A DNA stretch of 64,000 nt from Sphingopyxis sp. QXT-31 (GCF_001984035.1 NZ_CP019449.1:1178001-1242000), one strand, 5' to 3'; shown: positions 33,995 to 41,903, numbered from the stretch's first letter. Translations and numbers: made by a program. The notes: generated from the letters alone by a model not told the origin.

Positions 33995-35046
33995 CACAGA
34001 AGAAAGCTGTAATGCTCGGCACCGCCGACACGACGCTCTATGATGGCAGCTTCGAGATTTTCGACGCCGAGATCATCCGCAAGAGCAGCGTCTTCTCGTT
34101 CATCCCGCGGCACCCGGTCTATGGCCTGACGGCGCCCCCGTCGAACGGCTCGCAGATCCAGAACGCGGCTTGGCGAAACCTCGCCGAGCTCGCCGGGGTG
34201 AGCGAGGCCGCAGCGCGCTATAGTACCTGCCTCATGGGCACAGACGTCGGGCCGACGAAAATGAAGCTCGAGCTTACGCCGAGCGGCCTGCACGGCATCA
34301 CGAGCCAGACCGTCGCGACGAACCAGACCTATTGCGAGATTCAGGCTCCGGATGCCGGCAAGCAGTACGTGCTCGATAATTCGCTCGCAGGTGTCACCGA
34401 TCCCTCGACGGCGGTAGCGGGCAATCAAGAAGGTCAGCATCGTTGGGGACTGGTCTACATCGGCAAGATGACGCGGATGTACCGCACCGACAGCAGCAAA
34501 GTCGGCAACACCGCCTCAATCGTGATGTTCGGGTCGTCTTCCTATGCGCAAGGCAACATGCGCGGCGATGGCAACATCGTGAACTATGGCCTCGTCAGCC
34601 ACGAAAACACTGGCATGTCGACCATCTCGTCGTCGCTGGTCGGCAATCTGAACGATCCGCCGACGCCCTACGCCGTCGACGTGCCCCAGCTGCGCTGGAT
34701 GGTGACGCGCGGGTGGAATGGCGGCAAGCCGCCTGCCATCTCGAACTTCAAGCTGGGCGTGGGTTTCGGCCATGCCTGGGGGCAGACCGGCGCGAACTTC
34801 CTCAACGCGGCTCAGTCGCACGAGGTGTGCGAAATGCACGTCATCGACCTCTCGATCTTCAACGACTATGGGGCCGCCCGCGCAATGCAATCCGGCCTCG
34901 GCTCGACCGGCTATGACAAGAGCCACGAATACGGCGACATCTTCCGCGTTCGCGGTGACGTGCAGTCTGCCTTCAAGCGCATCAAAGCGCCCGGCGGCTA
35001 TATGTACGGCAGCACCCCGCCGACCGCGCCGGCGACGATCCCGTGA
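33991..35046 (+). CDS. Hypothetical tail-fibre-associated protein (351 aa)
   Basis: A 351-aa beta-rich protein following the fibre gene, coupled by ATGA. It has many Gly/Ser/Asn-rich turns (NTASIVMFGSSSYAQGNMRG) and no signal peptide or membrane helix. Its look and position suggest a lectin-like adhesin or fibre tip, but no family was recognised. Confidence 0.68.
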   Translation: MTQKKAVMLGTADTTLYDGSFEIFDAEIIRKSSVFSFIPRHPVYGLTAPPSNGSQIQNAAWRNLAELAGVSEAAARYSTCLMGTDVGPTKMKLELTPSGLHGITSQTVATNQTYCEIQAPDAGKQYVLDNSLAGVTDPSTAVAGNQEGQHRWGLVYIGKMTRMYRTDSSKVGNTASIVMFGSSSYAQGNMRGDGNIVNYGLVSHENTGMSTISSSLVGNLNDPPTPYAVDVPQLRWMVTRGWNGGKPPAISNFKLGVGFGHAWGQTGANFLNAAQSHEVCEMHVIDLSIFNDYGAARAMQSGLGSTGYDKSHEYGDIFRVRGDVQSAFKRIKAPGGYMYGSTPPTAPATIP

Positions 35047-35495
35047 CCCTCGCCGAGATCGCGCCCTATGCTGGCGCCGTCGTCACCTTCATCGCGACAT
35101 GGGGCTGGCAAGCCTACGTCCATCGCGAGACCCGCCAAGAACGCCGCGAGACCAAGGCGGCTGAGGTCGAGCAGCATCGCGATGAGCTGACCTTCCAGCT
35201 GCTCCGCGCGGCAAAGGACGAGGTTGCCGAGGCACGGAAGGACGCCAAGGAAGCGCGCGAAGAAATGAACGCGCTCCGAGCCATCGAAGAGCATTTCTAT
35301 CACTTCGAGCAGGCGCTCAATCATCTGGAAGCCGTCCTCACCGCGGACGGCCCGGAAGCGCGCGCTGTCGCCGAGAAAAACGCGACCGCCTTCCTCGCCC
35401 GCATGCGCCGCCTTCAGCAGGCCAAGGGCAACATCCAACAGGAAATTCAGGTGATCGAGAGCGCTCACCGACTGGACGAAAGGGACGGCGAATGA
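35043..35495 (+). CDS. One-TM coiled-coil protein at the start of the lysis block
   Basis: A 150-aa protein starting at GTG 35043. Residues about 5-24 (EIAPYAGAVVTFIATWGWQA) form a membrane helix, followed by a long charged coiled coil (QERRETKAAEVEQHRDELTF, AKDEVAEARKDAKEAREEMN). It could be an accessory lysis protein or a membrane anchor; true role unknown. ATGA overlap with the endolysin gene. Confidence 0.68.
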   Translation: MTLAEIAPYAGAVVTFIATWGWQAYVHRETRQERRETKAAEVEQHRDELTFQLLRAAKDEVAEARKDAKEAREEMNALRAIEEHFYHFEQALNHLEAVLTADGPEARAVAEKNATAFLARMRRLQQAKGNIQQEIQVIESAHRLDERDGE

Positions 35496-36043
35496 CGATC
35501 GACGAAATGATCGACGGTATCCTCGATCGCGAGGGCCGCTATGTGAACCACCCGAGCGACCCCGGCGGCGCAACGAACTGGGGCATCACTCAGCGCGTTG
35601 CGCGCGCGAACGGCTATCAGGGCGATATGCGGACGCTGCCGAAGGCAACGGCCCGCGAAATCTATCGCCGCGAATATATCGAGAAGCCGGGCTTCCTGCC
35701 GATCGCCGAGATCGACCCGCTGGTCGCCGAGGAAGTCATCGACAGCGGCGTGAACGCCGGACAAGCGCGCGCCGGGCTCTGGTTTCAGCAGGCGCTGAAC
35801 GTGCTCAACCGGCGCGGGCAGGACTATGCCGACATCGGCGAGGATGGCAAAGTCGGCAAGCAATCGATCGCTGCATTTCAGGCGCTGCGCCGCAAGCGCG
35901 GTGAGCAGGGTGCCCGACGCCTTATGCTCCGCGCGCTCAACGGCCTCCAGTTCGCCCACTATTTCAATCTCGCCAAGGGCGGCACGAAGTTCGAAGACTT
36001 CATGGTCGGCTGGGTCGACAGCCGGGTCGGAGCGATCGGATGA
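35492..36043 (+). CDS. Endolysin, GH108 (N-acetylmuramidase) family
   Basis: A 183-aa peptidoglycan hydrolase. The catalytic Glu14 lies in ILDREGRYVNHPSDPGG, followed by GGATNWGIT (25-33), the GH108 signature. The C-terminal part (GKVGKQSIAAFQALRRKRGE to FNLAKGGTKFEDFMVGW) is the family's peptidoglycan-binding domain 3. It has no signal peptide, so it needs a holin. Neighbours on both sides overlap by ATGA. Confidence 0.94.
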   Translation: MTIDEMIDGILDREGRYVNHPSDPGGATNWGITQRVARANGYQGDMRTLPKATAREIYRREYIEKPGFLPIAEIDPLVAEEVIDSGVNAGQARAGLWFQQALNVLNRRGQDYADIGEDGKVGKQSIAAFQALRRKRGEQGARRLMLRALNGLQFAHYFNLAKGGTKFEDFMVGWVDSRVGAIG

Positions 36044-36444
36044 CCTTTCTCGAATATCTCGATCGCGTGGGCGAGCGTCGGCAGGCTCGCGCGCTCAAGC
36101 GCGTTGCCATCCTTCCGAACGACTTTCGCGGCTGGCTCGGCTTCGGCCTGTTCTTGCAATCGACGATGCTCTTCCTGCTGATTGCGGCGGTGCCGAGCTT
36201 GCGGGAAAGCCAAGGCTTCCTGACGCTCGCATCGGCGGTCATCGTGACGGGGTGGATCGGCGGCGCCGCGGCGTTCGCCTATGCTGCCGGCAAGCGTGAC
36301 GCCGAGCAGCAAGAACAGACCCGACAGGCGCTCGATCTTGCGAGCAGTGCCATTGCGAACAACGCAGGCGGCGAAGCGGGCGCGGCGCGCCAAGTCGCCG
36401 ACGCGGCGGACGCGGAAGCCGAAGCTATCGAGGCTCGGCGTTGA
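36040..36444 (+). CDS. Two-TM protein, holin candidate
   Basis: A 134-aa protein with two membrane helices (about 32-51, WLGFGLFLQSTMLFLLIAAV, and 60-84, VIVTGWIGGAAAFAYAAG) and a charged C-terminal coil. Directly after the endolysin and with a class II holin topology, it is the best holin candidate in the prophage. The family is not recognised from sequence alone. Confidence 0.65.
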   Translation: MTFLEYLDRVGERRQARALKRVAILPNDFRGWLGFGLFLQSTMLFLLIAAVPSLRESQGFLTLASAVIVTGWIGGAAAFAYAAGKRDAEQQEQTRQALDLASSAIANNAGGEAGAARQVADAADAEAEAIEARR

Positions 36445-36641
36445 TGCCCCGCTACTTCACCCGCCCCCGCGCCCAAGGATGGGTAGGCGACGACCTCTAC
36501 GACGACGAGCGCAAATCATTGCGTCCTGATCTCACTGTTGACGAGCACGTCGCGACCGACACCGGCCTTCTGGACGCTGGCGGCAATACCGTCATGCGCG
36601 CTCCGAACCCTGTCGGTTTTGGCCGCGACGAGGAGTGGTGA
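36444..36641 (+). CDS. Small hypothetical protein in the lysis block
   Basis: A 65-aa polar protein (MPRYFTRPRAQGWVGDDLYD, end NPVGFGRDEEW). Its ATG shares one base with the previous stop (TGATG). No hydrophobic segment. Function unknown. Confidence 0.6.
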   Translation: MPRYFTRPRAQGWVGDDLYDDERKSLRPDLTVDEHVATDTGLLDAGGNTVMRAPNPVGFGRDEEW

Positions 36642-36642
36642 A

Positions 36643-37083
36643 ATGATGTTCCTAATCGCCAAGCTCGGCGGATGGCTCTCGGGCAAACTGCTCGGCGAGC
36701 TCGGTGGCCGCATTACGGAAAACCGCGCCGACGCCATTTCGGCATGGCTGCTTGCTCTCGTCGGCCTGCTGATCCTCGGCGGCGCGCTGTACCTTGGCGT
36801 TAACGCGATCCGCAACGACGCGCGAAACGATCTGCTTCGCGACCAGGCGGAAGAGCGGCGGGCAGCTCTCGAAGCGCAAAGGATTCGCGAAAGCGCCGCG
36901 GCTGCCGCGCGCGCCGGGGAACTGGCGGCCGGTGCTGCCGCCGACGCCGAACAGCAAAAGGAGCTGACCGATGCAACGAAAGACCTTCCTGATTCTCGCC
37001 CTTCCGATCGCGCTCGCCGCCGCGTCTGTGTCGAGCTGCAGCAGCAAGATCGGGCCGCCGGTCGACCTCCGCGTCCCTGCTGA
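36643..37083 (+). CDS. Inner-membrane spanin (Rz-like)
   Basis: A 146-aa protein. One membrane helix (about 33-55, AWLLALVGLLILGGALYLGV) is followed by a periplasmic coiled coil (NDLLRDQAEERRAALEAQRI), the i-spanin layout. The downstream lipoprotein gene starts within its 3' end in another frame, the Rz/Rz1 arrangement. GAGGAG precedes the ATG at 36643. It would join the o-spanin to fuse the two membranes at lysis. Confidence 0.75.
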   Translation: MMFLIAKLGGWLSGKLLGELGGRITENRADAISAWLLALVGLLILGGALYLGVNAIRNDARNDLLRDQAEERRAALEAQRIRESAAAAARAGELAAGAAADAEQQKELTDATKDLPDSRPSDRARRRVCVELQQQDRAAGRPPRPC

Positions 37084-37282
37084 CACCTTCGACCGCCCTG
37101 ACCGGCCACAGATGACCGCTGAGGCACTGGAGAGCGCAGAGGCGGGCGAAAGGGTGCAGGACGCCCGCGACGCATGGGGAAAGGCTCTGGCCCGTCAGCT
37201 TGACGCCGCCTGCCGCCTGCTGGCGGCGAGCGGGGTTGTCGGGCTTAATCCCTGCCGACCGGCGAAGGCCGAGTGGGAATGA
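36971..37282 (+). CDS. Outer-membrane spanin lipoprotein (Rz1-like)
   Basis: A 103-aa lipoprotein. Signal MQRKTFLILALPIALAAASV with lipobox VSSC; lipidated Cys at 23, then SSKIGPPVDLRVPADTFDRP, the proline-rich stretch typical of o-spanins. It overlaps the i-spanin gene by 113 bases in the +1 frame. The C-terminal helix (AWGKALARQLDAACRLLAAS) is conserved in many alphaproteobacterial phage lysis blocks. Confidence 0.8.
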   Translation: MQRKTFLILALPIALAAASVSSCSSKIGPPVDLRVPADTFDRPDRPQMTAEALESAEAGERVQDARDAWGKALARQLDAACRLLAASGVVGLNPCRPAKAEWE

Positions 37283-37308
37283 TGGGCGTGGCTGCGCACG
37301 GTAAGGAT

Positions 37309-37337
37309 TTCACAAAGCCCCCGCATTAGGCTATCAC
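37309..37337 (+). promoter_or_regulatory. Candidate sigma70 promoter of the PIN module
   Basis: TTCACA (37309-37314), a 17-bp spacer and TATCAC (37332-37337) lie 26 bases before the GTG of the following gene. The match to consensus is moderate (5/6 and 4/6). It would let the two-gene module be expressed in the lysogen apart from late transcription. Confidence 0.4.
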
Positions 37338-37362
37338 CCCTCGCTGTTGGGAAGGGCAGAAC

Positions 37363-38151
37363 GTGGACGTCATCGGACCTCGCCAGATTGAGCTCAAAGT
37401 CCACGGCCTCACCAAAGAGGATCACGGGCGCGTCCTCGCGCGCACGTTCGCCACCAAGCTTACGCAACTGGTGGCCGCCTTAGAGGCCGCGGACACGCTC
37501 GCAAACGGCGACGCGACGCACGACTATATTCTCGCAAATATGCATATGTCCGAACCGACGGCATTACTGCGGGAAGTGCCGATCAAACCTGATTTTGACG
37601 GCGTGTCAGCCATCCCAACCTTCAACGACGCAATCGACGGCATTAAGGTCCAAGACTCGCGCGTTGTCCGGCTGGCGCCTGTCGTTCAAAAGGTGAGCCG
37701 CCTAACCGCCGGGGCAGAAAGCCGGTTCGGTTTCGCCGAAGTGCGCACAGATGCGGTCGTTACCCGCATCGACGACTTCCTGCGTAAAAGGGCTAATGCT
37801 GCTCGGAAAAGCGCGCGCGGGGCTTGGTACGATGGCGTGTCGATGGGTTCCTTCGATGGCATCCTGGACTATGTCGATCTTCGCGGGTCGCTCCCGCAAA
37901 TCAAACTCACACTCTCCGCTGGTGGCAAAGAAATCGACTGCGTTTGTAGCCGAGAGGACATCGACGCTCTCGGCGACGCCCTGCATAGCCGCGTAAGAGT
38001 GCATGGCCGGGCCATATATTCCTCCACTGCGCCGCTCCCTCTTCGTGTCGAAGTCTCTTCGATTGAGCCCATAAAAAAGGACGGCGACCTAACCCGTTGG
38101 CGCGGCGCTTTTCGACCGTTCACAATTGAAGCATGGGACGGTGACGCCTGA
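37363..38151 (+). CDS. Unknown partner protein of a PIN-domain nuclease
   Basis: A 262-aa soluble protein of unknown family, starting at GTG 37363 with a GGGAAGGG ribosome site. It begins LKVHGLTKEDHGRVLARTFA, then TKLTQLVAALEAADTLANGD; the central part has a small beta-rich region (GILDYVDLRGSLPQIKLTLS). It overlaps the PIN gene by one base (TGATG), so the two are co-translated in a cargo-type position after the lysis genes. It may be a regulator, sensor or antidote for the nuclease; inference from context. Confidence 0.72.
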   Translation: MDVIGPRQIELKVHGLTKEDHGRVLARTFATKLTQLVAALEAADTLANGDATHDYILANMHMSEPTALLREVPIKPDFDGVSAIPTFNDAIDGIKVQDSRVVRLAPVVQKVSRLTAGAESRFGFAEVRTDAVVTRIDDFLRKRANAARKSARGAWYDGVSMGSFDGILDYVDLRGSLPQIKLTLSAGGKEIDCVCSREDIDALGDALHSRVRVHGRAIYSSTAPLPLRVEVSSIEPIKKDGDLTRWRGAFRPFTIEAWDGDA

Positions 38152-38780
38152 TGCTCGACAATCTGTTCTGGGATTCTTGCCTGTTCATTCGCTACGTCAC
38201 GAACGACGTAGAAGCTCCCCATTTCGCTGACATTGCCCGTTTCGTGGACGAAGCGAAGGCGAACAAGCGTAAGATATTCTATTCGACGATTTCGCTGGCG
38301 GAGTTCCGTCAGGAGTATTTCGACAACAGCCAGTTCGGCTCGATCCGAGATTTTTTCGACGACATGGGGTCGGCCTGCATACCGATAGAGCCCAGCCCCA
38401 ACGTGCTGATCGGGGTCAGCGAATTGCGAAGCGCCAAGTCAACGAATCCGGGTGACCCGAAAGGCAAAGGGCGGGTCATCGCCACGCCCGATGCTATCGT
38501 GATGATGTCCGCGCTTTATGCTCGCGACGCGCTGGGTGTCGCAGATATTGTGCTGCATTCGACGGACGAGGGTAAAGGCAAAGGCTGGGCCGGGAAGACC
38601 GTGCCTATCATCGGTTTCGAGGCGTGGTACCCGGAGGCAACCCGGACAGATCGGGTGAAGGAAGTATGCTCTCTCGCTAGGGAAAAGCCGATCCACCCGG
38701 TGCCGGATATGTTCGTAGGCAACGTCGTAAATGTCGCTTTTGACGCAAAGCGAGCAAATGGCGAGCAACCCACGGCCTGA
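38151..38780 (+). CDS. PIN-domain nuclease
   Basis: A 209-aa PIN-like protein. The acidic sites of the fold are visible: Asp8 in NLFWDSCLFIRYVTND, Glu48 region in STISLAEFRQE, Asp in ATPDAIVMMSALYARD and Asp in IVLHSTDEGKG. PIN enzymes cut RNA; many are toxins or defence effectors. Longer than the usual 130-150-aa VapC, so it is not a classical VapBC toxin. Its partner lies directly upstream. No late-gene signal drives it uniquely. Confidence 0.82.
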   Translation: MLDNLFWDSCLFIRYVTNDVEAPHFADIARFVDEAKANKRKIFYSTISLAEFRQEYFDNSQFGSIRDFFDDMGSACIPIEPSPNVLIGVSELRSAKSTNPGDPKGKGRVIATPDAIVMMSALYARDALGVADIVLHSTDEGKGKGWAGKTVPIIGFEAWYPEATRTDRVKEVCSLAREKPIHPVPDMFVGNVVNVAFDAKRANGEQPTA

Positions 38781-39125
38781 GAGAAGCGCCTGATTAGCGA
38801 CTGGCGGGCGCGACCCTCGCGAGAGGCCCGACGCCGCGCCCTACGGGAATACTGCGAAATCACCGCCGCCCCAGCACCTGCAATACCTGCCACCCGTACC
38901 GTCCCATCGTCGCCAGGCGCTCGTCAAAGCGCTTGGGGTCGTCGTCGGTGCAAACAGGTCAGGCTCGTCCTTGGGGGATGAAGGCCTGACCTGCTCGCGG
39001 TCCGTGAGGTCGTTCGGACCAGCGGAGTGGGACCGCCGTTGAAATGATAGCTCCCCGAGCCGTTGTTGCAAAGGCGACAGTGGGCGCGTCCGCTAATTCA
39101 AAGCCGGACCGCGCCCTATTTCGAC
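38781..39125. other. 345-bp gap without a convincing gene
   Basis: Holds a perfect 10-bp inverted repeat (38955-38964 and 38984-38993, CAGGTCAGGC/GCCTGACCTG, 19-base loop). On the minus strand, about 38932-38865, a protein-like tail (DPKRFDERLATMGRYGWQVL then a stop) has no start codon and may be a gene remnant. Nothing else is supported. Confidence 0.5.
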
Positions 39126-39329
39126 CTAGTGGACCGAAAGTCTCGTCAGGAGCTCGGGAGCCTCCTGCAGGTGTTCCAGAACCGCTGTCCAGAACGCAAC
39201 CTCATCCTTAGCGTTGCGCTCTTGCGACCAGCCGATTTGACGCTCGACCATTTCTTCGGCCTTCTCAGCATGGCGTTGCCGAAGGCTGCTCGCACAGCTC
39301 GCAACAGTGTGCTTACCAAAAGAGAGCAT
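39126..39329 (-). CDS. Small helical hypothetical protein (67 aa)
   Basis: A 67-aa protein (MLSFGKHTVASCASSLRQRH, later AFWTAVLEHLQEAPELL). The ATG at 39329 has GGGGAG 7 nt upstream, better than the longer start at 39377. Its helical, charged make-up with spaced Trp resembles short sphingomonad proteins of unknown role. A longer plus-strand frame across the same bases (39063-39392) is judged a shadow. Confidence 0.5.
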   Translation of the reverse strand: MLSFGKHTVASCASSLRQRHAEKAEEMVERQIGWSQERNAKDEVAFWTAVLEHLQEAPELLTRLSVH

Positions 39330-39537
39330 GCCAGTTCTCCCCTCTACGGATACCCCTCCGCGAGTCTCAAATATCAAAAACTGCTCTTTTGAAAAAGACC
39401 AACTTCCCGGCGGCGTGGCGTCGTTAACTTTAGAGGCGTATGAAATTATCTCCGGTCGCCCGGATCCCCACGAAAAGGGCGGCCAGGCCGGGGCGAAAGG
39501 TTGGTCCCCACCGTCCCGGCCACCTTGAGCGGGAGCG

Positions 39538-39708
39538 CTAGTCGAGCACCTCAGCGCCGTCCGCAGGCGTCTTGGTCACCGTAACGATTACAGGCTCATC
39601 CACGACGGCCGCAGGAGGCTCGAAAGACTGCTCTTCTCGGTCCCGCTCGGCCGCCGCGCAGCCCGTTGCTGCAATCAGAACCAGCGCGGCCACTGTCGTG
39701 CGCCTCAT
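39538..39708 (-). CDS. Small lipoprotein (56 aa)
   Basis: A 56-aa frame with GGGGAG before its ATG, signal MRRTTVAALVLIAATGC with lipobox ATGC (Cys17), then a short acidic tail (AERDREEQSFEPP to PADGAEVLD). The mature part is only 40 residues. Such small lipoproteins are common in cargo regions and envelope stress loci; the role is unknown. Confidence 0.65.
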   Translation of the reverse strand: MRRTTVAALVLIAATGCAAAERDREEQSFEPPAAVVDEPVIVTVTKTPADGAEVLD

Positions 39709-40280
39709 GATGTTCTCCCCACAAGAATCAATCTGTTAGCGAAATGAAGCTTGGACCATTCCGTCCGCGGAAGCTATTCGGAAGCGCGGCCTATGGTCGT
39801 GGTCGGCGCAAGTCGGCGAGCGGGCAACCGGGCTGACGTACCCAGAGGCGGCGCGGTTGCCCGCTATTCGGCATCGCCAGGATCGAGCGGCCTCTGCCCT
39901 CAACATATATCAATGCAAATTCTGCGACCGACCGCTAGGAAGTCACCAACGACTCGGTCTGCCCGCCGTCAAATGCGACCCGAGACGAACGGCAGATGTA
40001 GGGGGCGATGTCGATTGCGAACATCGTTTGGAGCGGCGCAGGGGGGACTTGCGCCGCTCCTTTTTTGCCTTCTTCTGGGAGCTTGATGGCGAGTTCTATC
40101 ACAACTCGCTGGCGACCAACGGCAAGAAGGTCGGGCCGCGCGCGGCGCATCTGCGGGCGAATATCGAGCGCGCCACGCGCCACGAGCTGCGCCAGTTCCG
40201 ATACCTCCGATTCCTCAAGCCGCGGTTCGCGAAAGGGTGCCGCCATCCGCAGCGGCCCTTCCCCAAACCCGACTATGCGG
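39709..40280. other. 572-bp stretch with a strong terminator but no supported gene
   Basis: Opposite long frames exist here (plus 39857-40300, minus 39935-40321). Both run through the terminator hairpin and neither has a good start, so none is annotated. The terminator at 40030-40066 points to a plus-strand transcript ending there, possibly a small RNA from about 39,850-40,030. Confidence 0.5.
40030..40066 (+). terminator. Strong intrinsic terminator
   Basis: GGAGCGGCGCA and TGCGCCGCTCC form a perfect 11-bp stem around a 9-base loop, followed directly by six T. No annotated gene ends nearby on the plus strand. Confidence 0.88.
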
Positions 40281-40499
40281 TCAGGAAGGAAGGAGCCTGA
40301 TATAATCCCGCATGGCGACAAAGCCCGGATTGAGGCGCTCTACCGCGCGCGCCGCATCGCCTTCGTTTTCGGCCGCGATCATTGTGACGTGGCCGAGCCT
40401 CTCGGGTTCGGTCGCCACCTCCTGCCCCCGATAGTTCCGGAGCCAATCAGCCACGAGATCGCGTTCGACGTAAGGCACAGAGAAAGATTTTTTGGCCAT
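40281..40499 (-). CDS. Hypothetical protein (72 aa)
   Basis: A 72-aa soluble protein (MAKKSFSVPYVERDLVADWL, later AENEGDAARAVERLNPGFVA). A TATAAT box lies only 6 bases before the ATG and no ribosome site is seen, so it may be read from a leaderless or very short leader mRNA. The longer in-frame start at 40640 adds low-quality Arg/Cys-rich sequence. Function unknown. Confidence 0.55.
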   Translation of the reverse strand: MAKKSFSVPYVERDLVADWLRNYRGQEVATEPERLGHVTMIAAENEGDAARAVERLNPGFVAMRDYIRLLPS

Positions 40500-40646
40500 G
40501 CGGCGATTATAGGAGCGCGCATGAAATTGACCAGTTGCAGTTTCCGCTGAGCAGCGGCAGCAGCGGCGTGCGGCCCGTCGATTGGACGAGCCCCCGACCA
40601 GGGGGTGCGAGGACGGCGTGACCCCGTCGGGCCGCTCCACAACATC

Positions 40647-40680
40647 AAAGGCGGCGGGTCTCCAGACCTCGCCGCCTTTT
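40647..40680 (+). terminator. Two-part terminator-like hairpin
   Basis: AAAGGCGGCG/CGCCGCCTTT with an inner GGTC/GACC stem, then TTTT on the plus strand. It lies just past the stop of the minus-strand XRE gene (40686) and may act for transcripts from both sides. Confidence 0.7.
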
Positions 40681-40685
40681 GTGTT

Positions 40686-41297
40686 TCAGACCTCCTCGGC
40701 GGCCGCGAGCATGCCCAGTAGATAGGCCTTCACCTCTTTGGCATTCTCAAAGCCGCCGGCCTGCACGAAGCGGCCCTGAATGCCGAAAATGTCGTTCAGC
40801 GCCGCGACGAACTGGCCTACCGCCACGGCGCCCCAGCCCTTGCCGGCGATCTGGCCGATCCAATTGGTGAGGCTTTCCGCGTCCACCATGTCGGTGAGCG
40901 GGACATAGTAGCGCTCGGTTCTCCCCATGATCTCGTTACCATCCCCGTCCCGGTCGACGACATCTTCGCGGCTGTCGAGGTCGAGGGTGAGGCTATCGGC
41001 GCTGAACCTCCACCGCCCCCACGTTCGACCGTCGGCCAACTTCCGGCTTTCCTCCCACAAGTCGAAAAGCTGACCGGGGCTGTAGATCGGGTCGTCACCG
41101 GCTTCGACGTCGGGCCGGGCTTCGGGATGGTCGACGAGGTAGAGTACAGCCATCGCCGTGCGCGGCTCGATCGCCTTCTCGCCGCGCTCCATCATTCCGA
41201 TGAATTGCGGCGTCATGCCGAGGCCCCTCGCCAGTGCGGCTTGGCGCAGGTTCATCGCCTTGCGCAGCGCCCTTAGGTCGTCTCCTTGCATCATCAT
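40686..41297 (-). CDS. XRE-family regulator with unknown C-terminal domain
   Basis: A 203-aa protein. Residues 6-50 hold the helix-turn-helix (LRALRKAMNLRQAALARGLG, then MTPQFIGMMERGEKAIEPRT). The remaining 150 residues include DVVDRDGDGNEIMGRTERYY and a helical C-terminus (GGFENAKEVKAYLLGMLAAA) not seen in simple repressors. The ATG at 41297 has GAGG 7 nt upstream; a GTG at 41318 is an alternative. It may control a nearby cargo gene. Confidence 0.78.
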   Translation of the reverse strand: MMMQGDDLRALRKAMNLRQAALARGLGMTPQFIGMMERGEKAIEPRTAMAVLYLVDHPEARPDVEAGDDPIYSPGQLFDLWEESRKLADGRTWGRWRFSADSLTLDLDSREDVVDRDGDGNEIMGRTERYYVPLTDMVDAESLTNWIGQIAGKGWGAVAVGQFVAALNDIFGIQGRFVQAGGFENAKEVKAYLLGMLAAAEEV

Positions 41298-41485
41298 CGC
41301 ATCGCCTCTATCTTGCACCCTATCCCGCCCCGGAGGCTAGACCGGGGCGGGGGCTTCTAGGCTTGGATTGTGAAGCTAAAGGTCACTTTCCAAACCCGGA
41401 GCCGGATCGAGAATGACATTCTCTTTCCTTTCAGGTTGTCGGCGGGATCAGGTGAGTTCCCTCTCCGTCCGACAAAAATGGTTAT

Positions 41486-41536
41486 ACAAACTCAGTTGCT
41501 ATCTGTCCAGCAGAAAAGCAACTGAGTTTGTTTTTT
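41486..41536 (+). terminator. Perfect 15-bp hairpin with U-run before an exported-protein gene
   Basis: ACAAACTCAGTTGCT (41486-41500) and AGCAACTGAGTTTGT (41517-41531) pair fully around a 16-base loop and are followed by TTTTT. The next gene's ribosome site (GGGGGTG) starts directly after, so this is either the end of an upstream small transcript or an attenuator for that gene. Confidence 0.72.
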
Positions 41537-41545
41537 GGGGGTGAT

Positions 41546-41896
41546 ATGAAGCTTGCTCTCGTATTGCTAGCGGCGGCCACGCAGCCCCTCCCGACTAGCG
41601 AATCTGCGACTGTCTTCGCTATGACTTCCAACGACGGCGAGGCCTTCGTCTGCGCCGATTTGATTGAAGCTCAGCAGATAAATGAATGGCAAGCACGACA
41701 ATGGATACTGGGATTCTGGAGCGGGCTTAACGTAGCTTTCGGAGTATCAGGCGTAGCCCCCGATGACGTAGGAAAATCTACGACACCCAGTGGCATTGTG
41801 GGTGAAGTAAAAGCGCTCTGCTCCCGCCAGCCCTCACAGCCCTTACCCCAGGCAGTTCGAGACGTCTATTTGCGCATGCGCAATTCCGGTCTGTAG
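41546..41896 (+). CDS. Exported two-Cys small protein, HdeA/Rap1a-like
   Basis: A 116-aa protein with a short signal (MKLALVLLAAATQPLPTS). The mature part has Cys at about 38 and 93, positioned as in small periplasmic disulfide proteins, with QWILGFWSGLNVAF between and LPQAVRDVYLRMR at the end. This resembles HdeA or the Rap1a/Tai immunity type; which is not settled. The ATG at 41546 follows GGGGGTG. A leading hairpin-terminator suggests conditional expression. Confidence 0.68.
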   Translation: MKLALVLLAAATQPLPTSESATVFAMTSNDGEAFVCADLIEAQQINEWQARQWILGFWSGLNVAFGVSGVAPDDVGKSTTPSGIVGEVKALCSRQPSQPLPQAVRDVYLRMRNSGL

Positions 41897-41903
41897 CTGA
41901 GCA

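Noticed and set aside
38841..39071. 76-codon minus-strand frame
   Set aside because: Ser/Arg/Trp-rich with no ribosome site; a different frame here looks more protein-like but lacks a start, so the area is described only as a gap.
39857..40321. Opposed frames of 147 (plus) and 128 (minus) codons
   Set aside because: Both run through a perfect terminator hairpin, and neither has a supported start or family signal.
41430..41475. Possible tRNA 3' end (GTGAGTTCCCTCTCCGTCC) as attachment site
   Set aside because: Only loosely like a tRNA-Ser T-arm, no cloverleaf fits, and no matching copy near the left edge can be seen.
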